Source of the DNA: Burkholderiaceae bacterium
GTDB taxonomy: Bacteria > Pseudomonadota > Gammaproteobacteria > Burkholderiales > Burkholderiaceae_B
Direction of reading: 5' to 3'
DNA length: 64,000 nucleotides
Assembly: GCA_021208885.1 (NCBI GenBank)
Contig: JAJOJF010000040.1
Span: 1 to 64,000 of the forward strand
Positions within the stretch are counted from its first letter, which is position 1. Every line of letters starts with the position of its first letter. Position numbers and translations under genes: made by a program. The notes under the pieces were generated by a model. It ran no database searches, was not told where the DNA came from, and saw only the letters and a program-made list of their open reading frames with translations. Positions 36,281 through 45,623 of the stretch are shown here, in pieces.

Positions 36281-36712
36281 ATGTCCTTGAATGTTCAACA
36301 TTTGCTGCGTACTGCTGACACACTCGAGCAGGCTTTGCTGGCCATCGAGCGACATGCCCAGCGAGATGACGTGCTTTTCGATCTGTACCGAAATGCAGCA
36401 ATCAAGAGCTTTGAGTTGTCGCTTGAGACGGCAGGCAAGCTACTGCGCAAAGCTATCAAAGCCTTTGTGGGCAGTCCGCGAGCAGTAGATGCACTGGTCT
36501 TTAATGATGTTTTACGCCACGCTGGTAAACATGGCTTGCTTGATAATGAGAGCGTAGAGCGTTGGATTGCCTATCGCGTTAACCGCAACAACACAGCGCA
36601 CGATTATGGTGAAAGCTTCGCCAATGAGACCTTGAAACTTTTGCCTCAGTATCTGGCTGATGTGCGAGAGCTCGCCCCACGAATCCAGGCGGTGTTTGAT
36701 GCCGCAACGTGA
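36281..36712 (+). CDS. HEPN-domain toxin (HI0074-like) of a HEPN-MNT pair
   Basis: A 143-residue all-alpha protein of the nucleotidyltransferase-substrate-binding family. The HEPN active motif RX4HXY is present as RNNTAHDY: R102, H107 and Y109. In studied HEPN-MNT systems HEPN is a ribonuclease toxin and the partner MNT AMPylates the Tyr of this motif. I start at the ATG at 36281 (MSLNVQHLLRTADTLEQALL); upstream in-frame sequence to 36005 is not family-like. The stop overlaps the MNT start by 14 bp, so the genes are coupled. Confidence 0.88.
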   Translation: MSLNVQHLLRTADTLEQALLAIERHAQRDDVLFDLYRNAAIKSFELSLETAGKLLRKAIKAFVGSPRAVDALVFNDVLRHAGKHGLLDNESVERWIAYRVNRNNTAHDYGESFANETLKLLPQYLADVRELAPRIQAVFDAAT

Positions 36713-37061
36713 TTTGTCCTGTCTTGATCTATCTCCACGGCACCTCGCCATCTTGCGGGTGTTGTTAGCCGAACACGTTCCAAAGGCTGAGGTCTGGGCC
36801 TACGGCAGTCGGGTCACCGGTGGCGCCCACGAGGGTAGCGATCTCGATCTTGTTTTGCGACATCCAACTGATTTGACCAAAGATGTGCCCGGCTGGATCG
36901 AGCTTTCTGAGGCCCTGCAAAGTAGCCAACTGCCTATCTTGGTTCAGCCTCACTTGTGGTCGCGATTGCCCGCTTCGTTTCATCGCAATATCGAGGCGGA
37001 CTACGTGGTGGTGAGCTCAGCTGTTGATGACTCGGGCAGTGACGCTGGAAGTGTCAGATAG
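36699..37061 (+). CDS. MNT nucleotidyltransferase antitoxin
   Basis: A 120-residue minimal nucleotidyltransferase. The signature YGSRVTGGAHEGSDLDLVL carries G36-S37 and metal-binding D48 and D50; a third acidic position is expected further on. It probably neutralises the HEPN toxin encoded just upstream by AMPylating its RX4HXY tyrosine. It overlaps the HEPN gene by 14 bp. Confidence 0.88.
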   Translation: MPQRDLSCLDLSPRHLAILRVLLAEHVPKAEVWAYGSRVTGGAHEGSDLDLVLRHPTDLTKDVPGWIELSEALQSSQLPILVQPHLWSRLPASFHRNIEADYVVVSSAVDDSGSDAGSVR

Positions 37062-37470
37062 CGCGTGTCCGTATGAAGGTTTCGAGTTGATTGCGGATGA
37101 TTGCAAAAGAATAATTGGCACCGTAAACCGATACCGCAAACCGCCTTGTGTCCTGATTAGCAATCTAGACCAGATTTCTGGCAGACATTTCTGGCAGATA
37201 GTCATGGAACAGTGTGGGACTGCGTGAATTAAGCGCAGGATGGTTTTCTGTCCGGCAGACTTCGGGTGAAATTTTCACGCTCTACCCCAAAAGGGGCGCG
37301 GAGGGCCTTGCGATTCCAACCGGCATTTGCCCTACAATCTCCGCTTGCGACACCAAGCTCTTGGGAAAAAGATCTGGACTTATCTTTCCCCCATAACGGG
37401 GATTGTCGTTACGTGTTCTTATTAGCCTGTTTGGCATAACCTTTAAACACGCAGAAGGCAGAGTCACCAT
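37062..37470. other. Intergenic region before hybrid kinase
   Basis: About 409 bp with no supported gene. A 67-codon frame at 37024 overlaps the MNT end and has no family resemblance. The kinase promoter should lie in the right half. Confidence 0.45.
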
Positions 37471-39906
37471 ATGAATAAGCCTTTTCGGGGCTGGTTTTGG
37501 GGTGTCGCACTAGGCGCTTGGGCATTTACCGCGCTCGCCTCGCAAGACATCACTAGCGTGGCGGGCCAGCGCTTTCGTTACTGCCACAACCCGGTCTGGG
37601 TTCCGTTTGACTACAACGAACAAGGCGTGCATCGAGGGATCTTCCACGATTACATTAGTTTGCTCGCGCAGCGCATGGGCGTTGAGCTAGAGGTCCACCC
37701 AACAGACAGCTGGACAGAAGCACTCCAGGCGCTACAGCGTGGCGAGTGTGACTTATTGGTTGGCGCAGTCAAAACGCCGGAAAGAGAACAGGCCATGCTT
37801 TTTACCGCGCCGTACTACAACGTGGACTACGTTGTGGTGGCGCAACAGGACAAGCCATACATCTCTTCCCTGAACAGCTTGAGCGGGCAATCCATCAGCG
37901 GACCAAAGAACGCTGCGTTGCTTGGCTTTATCGCGCGTGACTATCCGGCCATCAAGATAGTGCCGATGGAGACAGCCGAGCAACAAATCGAGGCCGTAGC
38001 GACCGGTCAGGTTTATGCGGGCATCGGTGCGCTCGATGAATTGGCCATCGACAAACATATTGCACTGAACAATTTCAAGATTATCTACAAGCTGGAATAC
38101 CCCTATCCAATCTCGATAGCGGTGCGTAAAGATCAGCCGCAACTGCACCAGGCTTTTGAAGCTGCAGTGCAATCGATCACGCAGGAAGATCGCTTGCAGA
38201 TTACCCGTCGCTGGACGCCGCTATCCATCACGCAAAAAGTCGACTACACGCAGATGCTCAAAGGGTTTGCGGTGGCGCTGCTGGTGGTGGGGTTGTTTGT
38301 GGTCTGGAACCGGCGCCTGCAGGCAGAAGTGCGCAGGCGGCGCCAGGCCGAGGCTACTCTCACCCAACGCAGCCAACAACTCGAGAAAATCACCCAGCGA
38401 CTGCAGATAAGCCTGAGGGCCGGCCGTCTGGGCACGTGGGAGTGGTTCAGCGGTGGGCGTATTAGTTGGCCGGAGGATACCTGGTTGAGCGTCTTGGGTT
38501 ATGAACCAGCGCAATTGCCGCAGCACATCGATGGTTTTCTGGGTTTGGTGCACCCCGAAGATGTAGACAAGGTACGCGAGGGCCTGAACGATTGCATCAT
38601 GAAGCGTTCCGATTTCTTCGAAGTCGAGTTCCGCCTGCGCGCCCATAACGGCGCCTGGCGACGGTTGCGCTCAGGAGGCATCGCTTTGGCCCGCGATGCT
38701 AATGGCGAAGCGACCCACATTGCAGGCGTGCATTTCGACTTCACTGCACAGCGTCAGGCCCAAGACGCCAAACAGGCGTTTGTCTCCATGGTGAGCCACG
38801 AGCTGCGCACGCCGCTCAATGCCATTATCGGCTTGGGGCAACGTCTCGCAAAGACACCACTTGAGCCGCAGCAGCAAGGCTACCTGCAGAAGATCGACAA
38901 GGCTTCCCGGCTGCTGCTGCGGGTGGTTAACGACATCCTGGATTTTTCGCAACTAGAGTCTGGCAAGTTCACGATACTGCCCGTTCCTTTTGTGTTGCAC
39001 GAGATGCTGGGCCGCGTCATGGACATCGTGCGTGACGCCACCGATGCAAAAGGCTTGCAGTTGCAGCTGCAGGTCGCACCAGAGGTGCCGCAGTTTTTGA
39101 TTGGCGATGGCCTGCGGCTCGAGCAAGTCCTGATTAACCTGGCCAGTAACGCGGCCAAGTTCACCGACCAGGGCAAGGTCAGCATTGAGGTGACCGTCCG
39201 TAGTCTCCAAAACTCTGATCTCGAGCTGCAATGTAGCGTTCGGGATACCGGGATTGGCATGAAGCCTGAGGAGCTTGAGCGCGTGTTTGAGCCGTTTACA
39301 CAGATAGCCCCGTTCCTTACCCGCCGCCAGGGCGGCACTGGGCTGGGGTTACCGATCAGTCAGCAGCTGATCGAAATGATGGGTGGCCAACTCTGGGCTT
39401 CGAGTACGCCCGGAGAGGGCAGCTGCTTCAGTTTTTTTGTGCCGCTTCAAATTGCTACGGCGGCCGAGGCTAATGCCCAAGAGCTTGCTCCGGTGCTCGA
39501 GCCAGCACCGCCTGTCAGCCTAAGGGATCGAAAGGTGCTGCTGGTCGAGGACAGTGCATTCATTCAGCAATTTGTGACTGAATTATTGTGTGATGCAGGT
39601 ATGCAAGTGCAAACAGCAGCCAATGGGCTAGAAGCGCTTAGCCTACTTGAGAAGTGCACACCTGATCTGGTGCTAATGGATATCCAGATGGAGTTGATGG
39701 ACGGCCTGGAGGCCAGTCGACTGATCCGTGCCATGCCTGGCTTAGAGAGCTTGCCCATCTTGGCCATGACAGCGCACAGCATGCCGGAAATGATGGCTGA
39801 AATTCAGGGTGCTGGCTTCACTGACTTCCTGCTCAAGCCCGTGGAACCCAAGCAGCTTTACTCGGCTTTGCAGCGTGCGCTAGAGACCAAGTCCACAGTG
39901 CAGTGA
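37471..39906 (+). CDS. BvgS/EvgS-like hybrid sensor histidine kinase
   Basis: An 811-residue membrane sensor. Signal peptide 1-24; one periplasmic SBP_bac_3-type (Venus flytrap) domain at about 35-250 (FRYCHNPVWVPFDYNEQG; GECDLLVGAVKTPEREQAM); TM at about 265-285; coiled coil to 320; PAS at about 325-430; HisKA with phosphoacceptor H443 (VSHELRTPLNAIIG); HATPase with GTGLGLPISQQLIEMMGG; receiver domain 690-805 with D737 in LVLMDIQMELMDG. It stops at TGA 39904, while a partial HPt domain follows in the same frame. No response regulator with a DNA-binding domain is adjacent. The ligand is unknown. Confidence 0.93.
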   Translation: MNKPFRGWFWGVALGAWAFTALASQDITSVAGQRFRYCHNPVWVPFDYNEQGVHRGIFHDYISLLAQRMGVELEVHPTDSWTEALQALQRGECDLLVGAVKTPEREQAMLFTAPYYNVDYVVVAQQDKPYISSLNSLSGQSISGPKNAALLGFIARDYPAIKIVPMETAEQQIEAVATGQVYAGIGALDELAIDKHIALNNFKIIYKLEYPYPISIAVRKDQPQLHQAFEAAVQSITQEDRLQITRRWTPLSITQKVDYTQMLKGFAVALLVVGLFVVWNRRLQAEVRRRRQAEATLTQRSQQLEKITQRLQISLRAGRLGTWEWFSGGRISWPEDTWLSVLGYEPAQLPQHIDGFLGLVHPEDVDKVREGLNDCIMKRSDFFEVEFRLRAHNGAWRRLRSGGIALARDANGEATHIAGVHFDFTAQRQAQDAKQAFVSMVSHELRTPLNAIIGLGQRLAKTPLEPQQQGYLQKIDKASRLLLRVVNDILDFSQLESGKFTILPVPFVLHEMLGRVMDIVRDATDAKGLQLQLQVAPEVPQFLIGDGLRLEQVLINLASNAAKFTDQGKVSIEVTVRSLQNSDLELQCSVRDTGIGMKPEELERVFEPFTQIAPFLTRRQGGTGLGLPISQQLIEMMGGQLWASSTPGEGSCFSFFVPLQIATAAEANAQELAPVLEPAPPVSLRDRKVLLVEDSAFIQQFVTELLCDAGMQVQTAANGLEALSLLEKCTPDLVLMDIQMELMDGLEASRLIRAMPGLESLPILAMTAHSMPEMMAEIQGAGFTDFLLKPVEPKQLYSALQRALETKSTVQ

Positions 39907-39921
39907 CAAGAATTATGTAAT

Positions 39922-40035
39922 TGGCATGTCGAATGGCTGGCCCACACAATCAAGGGCGCAGCGGGCAACCTCGCAGCGATGGCGTTAAGTCAACTTGCAA
40001 ACGAGGTTCTACTGGCCCGGGATGCCGGCGCACGG
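39922..40035 (+). pseudogene. HPt domain remnant of the hybrid kinase
   Basis: In the kinase reading frame, beyond its TGA, the sequence encodes VEWLAHTIKGAAGNLAAMAL and SQLANEVLLARDAG, the phosphoacceptor helix of a histidine phosphotransfer domain (His in AHTIKG, codon at 39943). Only about 12 codons lie between the stop and this His, so the first half of the domain is missing; the frame then runs to a TAG at 40102. This looks like a deletion that removed the linker and start of a once fused HPt domain. Confidence 0.7.
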
Positions 40036-40167
40036 TACAGAAAGTACTGTTACTGCAAAGCCCGGAAACCCAGTGACAAGTGCGCCCGTGCCTGCTGTTC
40101 GTAGACGATGTGTTCGCCAATGTATAAGCAATAGCCGATTCACGGTGCCTGACGCAATATCAGCAAC

Positions 40168-40461
40168 TTATGTTTCTTGAGACCGCTGCTCAGCTGCGAG
40201 TTTTTCTGCCCGAATATGTTTTTGAAACATGGGGTTGGGATGGTGGTAAACCGTGCGGTAGAAGATGTTGGCGATCCCAAGCGGCGCATCTCCCTCGAAC
40301 CATGCTGGCACTAGCGCGTGAACCAGCGATGTTAGGCCTAGGTAGATCATCAGCAAGCCAAACTTTGTGGCATGCAGCAAGTGGTGGAAGTAACCCATCC
40401 GGCTGGTTTTGATATGGTCGATTGAGTCTGAGACAAGGTTGGCAGGTGTAAGGATTTTCAT
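40168..40461 (-). CDS. DUF6356-like small membrane protein
   Basis: A 97-residue protein: HIKTSRMGYFHHLLHATKFG precedes one TM helix (LLMIYLGLTSLVHALVPAWF), then FYRTVYHHPNPMFQKHIRAE. This matches the small DUF6356-type proteins as I recall them. GGAG before the ATG at 40461 fixes the start; the frame continues upstream but without family features. Function unknown. Confidence 0.65.
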   Translation of the reverse strand: MKILTPANLVSDSIDHIKTSRMGYFHHLLHATKFGLLMIYLGLTSLVHALVPAWFEGDAPLGIANIFYRTVYHHPNPMFQKHIRAEKLAAEQRSQET

Positions 40462-40682
40462 GCGAGGCTCCCGGTCGTGCGGCGTTTCAAGATGTCTGCA
40501 CTGTAGAGCGCTACGCTTGCCCATCCAACCTGTTTGCTGCGACCCATGACGACAAATTCCGACGAGATGTCTGAGTTCACTCAGGCACGAGCAACATTCA
40601 ATGCCATCGGGTGGGGTGCCTTTGTCCCGTGCTGATAGCCTACTGAGGTGCAGCAAGAGGGCGCTGCTGCACCTCAAAAGCC

Positions 40683-41066
40683 CTATTTGGCCTCTCTATA
40701 GATGGCGCAGATCTTGTTGCCGACCGGATCGCGCAAATACGCAAGGTACATCTTGCCGGCAGGGCCTTCGCGATAGCCCGGCGGGTCTTCACAACTGACC
40801 CCACCGTTGGCTACACCTGCGGCGTGAAATGCGTCGACCTCTGCCGCAGACTTTGCTGCAAACCCGATCGTGCCGCCATTTGCTGGGGTAGCCGCCTTCC
40901 CGTCTAGTGGCAACGTAAAAGAAAACACGCCAGAGGGTGTTCTGTAGAAATATCGGGTGTCGCGATTCAACACACCAGGCTTGATGCCCAGGGCACCTAA
41001 GGCGGCATCGTAAAACTTTCTCGACGCCTCCAAATCGTTTGCACCGATCATGACGTGGCTAAACAT
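40683..41066 (-). CDS. VOC-family (glyoxalase-like) protein
   Basis: A 127-residue single-domain vicinal-oxygen-chelate protein: MFSHVMIGANDLEASRKFYD with the first metal His at the N-terminus, a central FSFTLPLDGKAATPANGG strand region, and the C-terminal YLAYLRDPVGNKICAIYRE. Members include glyoxalases, bleomycin-type binding proteins and dioxygenases; the activity here is unknown. It stands alone. Confidence 0.85.
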   Translation of the reverse strand: MFSHVMIGANDLEASRKFYDAALGALGIKPGVLNRDTRYFYRTPSGVFSFTLPLDGKAATPANGGTIGFAAKSAAEVDAFHAAGVANGGVSCEDPPGYREGPAGKMYLAYLRDPVGNKICAIYREAK

Positions 41067-41348
41067 ATATTCTCCAGAGGGGATTGTTAACGAAATTACA
41101 GATTAATCTCAAAGATGATGAAATTGGGGTTGGCGAGATCGTTCGCCGCCACCACCATGTGGACAACAGCCATGCGGCACTGACAAAGGACAGTTTCCTC
41201 ACGTCGTATTCCAATCCTGTCATCCTGCCATCGCCATACTACGCTCAGATATCAAGCTGCACCAGATGTCGTTGCAGTGTAGAGGCAGTGTTTGCTGTGT
41301 TTGATTCAGACCTTTGGTAGGCAATCCGTATTTTGTCACGGCAATCGA

Positions 41349-42149
41349 TCATTGACGCTCGAGCTTGAGGTCAACGATGTGCAACAGTTTTGCGACTTTT
41401 TCCGCTGACACAGCTGGCTCATCGACGAGTATTTTCAGTGCCCGGTTATTGAGCAATATCACTTGTCTTGCATACCGCAGCTCGGCGTTGTCCTGGTCTC
41501 CAAATACGAGATGAGCCGTTCGGATGTAACTGTTGATGTCTTTGGTATTCGCGAAGATGTCAGTCGCGCACTGATAGGCGGTCATCACTGTCGGGTCAGC
41601 CTGATATTGACGCAGCGTTGTCTGCAGTTTGACCAGCGAGCCGTGGCTTGTCTCAAGTATTTCAAGCTTTGCGTTCCCCTTGCCGAACAGAAAATGTTGT
41701 AGCAGCAAAAAAATCATCACGCCAGTGAAGGTTCCAATCGTTCGGTCAACCACGAAAAGTTCCGGCTCAAATGACGTGTACGGGATGTTCATATAGGTGA
41801 AACCCATACAAGTGCACACTGTAATCATGATGATGAAGTACTTGTAGGGCCTCGTGGCCATGAATCCCACCAGCACTGAAATAGCAACGGCCACGACCGG
41901 CAGCAACGCGGGTACGTAATGCAGAAAACTCTCAAGCAAGTACGCCACAAAGACACCGACTAGCGTGCCCATAAATCTATCCCTTGCTTTCTCGTAACCG
42001 AGAAATGTACTAATGGGTCCAGATGCGACGATGGTTGCGTATAACAGCCAAATGCCTTCTTCCCAGTTGGTGATTTCATAAAATAAAAACGACACACCAA
42101 TCATGATGGTGATCTGATTAATGCGAGTGCGAATGGCTACGCTAGGCAT
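41349..42149 (-). CDS. FUSC-type efflux protein, C-terminal half as separate protein
   Basis: A 266-residue membrane protein with about five TM segments in residues 10-165 (ITIMIGVSFLFYEIT, EEGIWLLYATIVASGPISTF, the family motif YEKARDRFMGTLVGVFVAYL, then VGFMATRPYKYFIIMITVCT) and a cytoplasmic C-terminal helical tail. It corresponds to the second half of AaeB/FUSC exporters, which are usually one chain of about 650 residues. Its ATG overlaps the end of the upstream FUSC ORF by 13 bp, with no homopolymer at the join, so a natural two-chain arrangement is more likely than error. Confidence 0.8.
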   Translation of the reverse strand: MPSVAIRTRINQITIMIGVSFLFYEITNWEEGIWLLYATIVASGPISTFLGYEKARDRFMGTLVGVFVAYLLESFLHYVPALLPVVAVAISVLVGFMATRPYKYFIIMITVCTCMGFTYMNIPYTSFEPELFVVDRTIGTFTGVMIFLLLQHFLFGKGNAKLEILETSHGSLVKLQTTLRQYQADPTVMTAYQCATDIFANTKDINSYIRTAHLVFGDQDNAELRYARQVILLNNRALKILVDEPAVSAEKVAKLLHIVDLKLERQ

Positions 42150-43036
42150 TGATCGTACTTGTCTATCAGACCTTTGAGTCCGCCAAAGGCTACTGGGTTG
42201 TTCGTCATGGCTTGGCGAAGCTGTGTGCCGCGATCAACAAATCGGGTGTTTGTGCTGACCGCCTGTGCCAATTCGGCAATCAGAGCTCTTGCCTGGTTTT
42301 GCTCTTGTGCAGTCAAACCATGCGGTCGCATGAATTCCGCTTGAAACTGAACAATTGATTCGTACAGTGTCGTGTAGGATTTCGGCAGCACGGGCACCTT
42401 GGAGCGAATCATATAAAGGGCTCCCAACACACCTGGGTCACTGTTTTTGTATGTCGGGTTGCCGATATTGCGTGCATTTGATTCGAGGATGCGAATAAAC
42501 GCACTTTTGGCGATGTTTGGGCTGAAATCCGGGAAGAGTAATACCGTGATGAGACCCATGAGCCCAAACTCGTAAAAGTAGAGCAAATGGTTTGCTACCG
42601 ATGTGAGATCGGTTGCCGCCCCGCCAGCGAGCTGCAACACACCCCAGACGATCATCAGGATGGGCAGCGAAGCACTTGCCGCGCTCTTGACCATGAAATG
42701 CAGCAAGCCATAGGAAAAGACCACGACAAAAAGAAATAACGCCAACTTGAAATACGACAGCAAGCCAAACATGGTGCCTGCCGTAGACAGCAAAACCATA
42801 ATTGTCCAAAAAATGCCAAATTTTCTCCAACGGGTGTCTGCTGGAATGAGCTCCGTGGCGATTGTGGCGATCAGTGTGGTTAGCATGTAGACCACAGGCA
42901 CTTGTGGCGATTTTAGGAACGCATTGCACAGGAATAGCAAAATCGTTGCTGTGCCGGCTTTAAGCGCGAGTGCACGACAGACCCAGAATGGGTCGAATTG
43001 ATCGAGAAAGGGATAGCTAATTCTGAAGACGGACAT
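42137..43036 (-). CDS. FUSC-type efflux protein, N-terminal half as separate protein
   Basis: A 299-residue protein with six TM segments between residues 20 and 180 (ALKAGTATILLFLCNAFL; FGIFWTIMVLLSTAGTMFGL; LPILMIVWGVLQLAGG) and a soluble C-terminal region. It is the N-terminal half of the AaeB/YccS-like proton-driven exporter architecture. Its start overlaps the HlyD gene end by 20 bp and its end overlaps the C-terminal-half gene. Together with the HlyD and outer-membrane genes it forms a tripartite efflux operon, perhaps for aromatic acids. Confidence 0.82.
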   Translation of the reverse strand: MSVFRISYPFLDQFDPFWVCRALALKAGTATILLFLCNAFLKSPQVPVVYMLTTLIATIATELIPADTRWRKFGIFWTIMVLLSTAGTMFGLLSYFKLALFLFVVVFSYGLLHFMVKSAASASLPILMIVWGVLQLAGGAATDLTSVANHLLYFYEFGLMGLITVLLFPDFSPNIAKSAFIRILESNARNIGNPTYKNSDPGVLGALYMIRSKVPVLPKSYTTLYESIVQFQAEFMRPHGLTAQEQNQARALIAELAQAVSTNTRFVDRGTQLRQAMTNNPVAFGGLKGLIDKYDQCLA

Positions 43037-43991
43037 AGGTGCTCATGCCGTTGACAAGCGGGTATTTCTCATCCGTTTCGATGATCTTGATGATCACTGG
43101 TAGACGCTGGGGTAACAGCAACCATTTGTTTTCGGTGGCCACGACGGGTGACCCAGAAAAGGGATCACTCATCTGACGTGAAACGCCAAACGGATTGGCA
43201 ACCACCTCCCCCTGAAAACTTTTTTTGCCAAGGTAAAGCCTCGGGTAAATTGTTGCTTTATCACCTGCCTTGACACCAACGAGTTCAGTTTCCTCGTAGT
43301 TGGCCTGAACGAACGTTGTGCCATTATTGACTAGCGTAAACATACCAGCTGATGGCGAAACCTGGGTACCTACGCCAAGAAACACGTTTTCAATGACGCC
43401 ATCCGTTGCCGCCGTTACTTGGGTGTAACTCAGTGCCGTCTGAGCTTCTTGCATGGAGGCTCGCAGTGCCATGGCCTGTTTTTCTCGGGCGAGCACATTG
43501 AGCTTGTCGATTTCGATCTGCACTTTGAGGGAGTCGACCTCGTTGGCCTGTGCCTTGATTTGGTTTTTTAACTGCGTCATGTCAATTTGGGAAACGCCTG
43601 GCCGCACGCTAGGGTGATCTTTGGCTTTGAACTGCAACTTAAGTGTGTCAAGGGTGGCTGCTGCAGCAGCGAGGTCATGCTCGGCCACAGTGACCTGTTT
43701 GGCAGCTTGATCGAGGGCGACAAGCGCTTCTTGGTATTGAGCAGTCACTATCTCTAGTCGCTGCTCATAGCCGGTGGGGTCAAGGCTGACAAGCACGTCC
43801 CCGGCCTTCACGTGCTGTCCGTTGCTCACATGTACTTCAGTGACCACGCCAGCCACGCGCGGTGCAACCGGGGTTGAGACTTGCACCACGAATGCATCGT
43901 CGGTGAATCTCAGGGCGCCAAGCAGGTAATAGCCCAGAACAACAAGGCCACCGAGCAAGAACATGACAGTGGTGAACTTGGGCTTTTGCAT
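43017..43991 (-). CDS. HlyD/EmrA-type membrane fusion protein
   Basis: A 324-residue periplasmic adaptor. An N-terminal TM anchor (VMFLLGGLVVLGYYLLGAL) is followed by a biotinyl-lipoyl half (VAPRVAGVVTEVHVSNGQHV, KAGDVLVSLDP), a coiled-coil hairpin of about 100 residues, and the second lipoyl and beta-barrel part (ATDGVIENVFLGVGTQVSPS). I chose the ATG at 43991; upstream GTG codons would extend it into the outer-membrane gene. It connects the FUSC pump to the outer-membrane factor encoded upstream. Confidence 0.88.
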   Translation of the reverse strand: MQKPKFTTVMFLLGGLVVLGYYLLGALRFTDDAFVVQVSTPVAPRVAGVVTEVHVSNGQHVKAGDVLVSLDPTGYEQRLEIVTAQYQEALVALDQAAKQVTVAEHDLAAAAATLDTLKLQFKAKDHPSVRPGVSQIDMTQLKNQIKAQANEVDSLKVQIEIDKLNVLAREKQAMALRASMQEAQTALSYTQVTAATDGVIENVFLGVGTQVSPSAGMFTLVNNGTTFVQANYEETELVGVKAGDKATIYPRLYLGKKSFQGEVVANPFGVSRQMSDPFSGSPVVATENKWLLLPQRLPVIIKIIETDEKYPLVNGMSTYVRLQN

Positions 43992-44007
43992 GAGTGATTT
44001 CTTCACG

Positions 44008-45450
44008 TCAATTTTTTGTGTCGTCACGATTGCTATCACCAATGGATTGATCGGCAAGTCTGTATTGGTCTTGACCAAAAGTTGCGCCTGCTCCCATGCT
44101 TTGATAGAGCGTGGCAAGCGAGTTTACGGCTTGCAGTTTGCTTTGAATGATTGCGATTGTGGCGAGGTCAAGTTCAGTCAGATTTTGTAGATATTGCGTT
44201 TGAGCCAGCAAGCCGTTGTGCACCATGGCTCGATAGGTTGCGAGGTTTGTTTTCTGATTGGCCAACGCTTTTTCGGCTTTGGTCAAGGCAGTTCGCCTAG
44301 CTTCGAAATCGGCTAGCGCATTGTCAGCTTCTTTGATGGCTTGGTCGACCACTTTTAAGTAATTCAGCACCGCTGCGTCATATTGTTTGTTAGCCGTCGA
44401 GATCTTGCCAATGAATTGGGGGTCGAGTGCGACCGACAGCAATCCAATTTCGACGGTCTCTTGGGCCGAGAAACGCTCGCCGGCTGCGTTGCCTGTGGCA
44501 CGCACACTGGCAGCTGACAACATGAGATCGGGAGCAAACAAGCTCGCCGTTGCCGAGATTCCGTAGTCAGCCGCATCGATTTTTGCGCGGGCTGCGACCA
44601 CATCGGGTCGGGTGGCCAGTACCGATGTTGGCGTGTTGCCTGGCGTGATCACATCAAGGTTCAGGTCAGCGAATTTATTCTGCGGCGTAAAGCTCGCCAG
44701 TGGCCTGCCAAGCAGCGTTAGAAGCGCATTTTTGGCCGCGATCTGATTTGAACGGTTCAGGGCTAACTGGCCTAGCAGTTGTTGCAAATCAGAATCTTGC
44801 TCGATCACAGCGATTTGGTTTTGCAGACCACGCGCGCGCATGGACTCGGTGGTACTGAATTGTGTTCGCAGATTTTCTTGCAGAGCGACCAGCAGGCGCT
44901 CTTGTTCAATTGATGCAAGCAGCAATGCGTAAGAGGTCACAACTTGCGCTGCGATGGTGGTGCGCAGCGTGAGGTAATCGGCGGCTGTGGCATCGACTTT
45001 CTTTTCGGCCGACTTAGTCTGGTTGGGTAGTTGAATAATGTTGGCAACCCAGGTCGGTAAAAAGGCAAATATGTTGCCTGAGCCAGCGAGGGGCACGGGG
45101 AGGTTTTGCAGAAGCACGACGCCGTCGCTATTAAAGCGTCCAGCCATCAGGTTGACACTAGGTAGCCAGCCCAATCGCACCGTTTCGAGCACGCTTTGCG
45201 CGACTTCAATATTCTTGGCGGCAATTGAAATTTGCTGGTTATTCTCCAGAGCCTCTAGGACAAGTCGATCGAGTTCACGGCTGCCCATTTCTTGCCACCA
45301 GGGATGATCTGGCAGGTTTTTCACTGGGTTGGCGGTGGTGTCGACTGAGAAGGATTCAGGTGCCTGTGCTCTCGGTGTTTGACCGTGATACCCACACCCT
45401 GTTGCAACCATGGCTAGTAACAAACACAAAAGGCTTGCTTTCGTTTGCAT
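44008..45450 (-). CDS. Outer-membrane efflux lipoprotein (TolC/NodT family)
   Basis: A 480-residue outer-membrane factor. The signal peptide ends in a lipobox (MVATGCGYHG; Cys19 lipidation). Two OEP repeats follow, with helical hairpins such as LEALENNQQISIAAKNIEVA and the conserved VLATRPDVVAARAKIDAADY. It is the first gene of the minus-strand operon OMF-HlyD-FUSC-FUSC, forming the exit duct of the pump. The promoter should lie in 45451-45623. Confidence 0.9.
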   Translation of the reverse strand: MQTKASLLCLLLAMVATGCGYHGQTPRAQAPESFSVDTTANPVKNLPDHPWWQEMGSRELDRLVLEALENNQQISIAAKNIEVAQSVLETVRLGWLPSVNLMAGRFNSDGVVLLQNLPVPLAGSGNIFAFLPTWVANIIQLPNQTKSAEKKVDATAADYLTLRTTIAAQVVTSYALLLASIEQERLLVALQENLRTQFSTTESMRARGLQNQIAVIEQDSDLQQLLGQLALNRSNQIAAKNALLTLLGRPLASFTPQNKFADLNLDVITPGNTPTSVLATRPDVVAARAKIDAADYGISATASLFAPDLMLSAASVRATGNAAGERFSAQETVEIGLLSVALDPQFIGKISTANKQYDAAVLNYLKVVDQAIKEADNALADFEARRTALTKAEKALANQKTNLATYRAMVHNGLLAQTQYLQNLTELDLATIAIIQSKLQAVNSLATLYQSMGAGATFGQDQYRLADQSIGDSNRDDTKN

Positions 45451-45623
45451 GGCGTTGGAGTCTTTATTTAGGCTGAGAAAGCACGCTTGAGGGAATATGC
45501 GGTTAACAAAACCAAGCTATCCTAAGTGATATTTCACCGAAAGCTGACGCACTATACACCAAGGCTCTCGGATTTCTATGGCACTTAGGACGTTATCGAG
45601 CGCGTTTTTAAGCCTGTGCTCGG

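Noticed and set aside
37024-37227. 67-codon frame after the MNT gene
   Set aside because: No ribosome site, overlaps MNT and has no recognisable motif.
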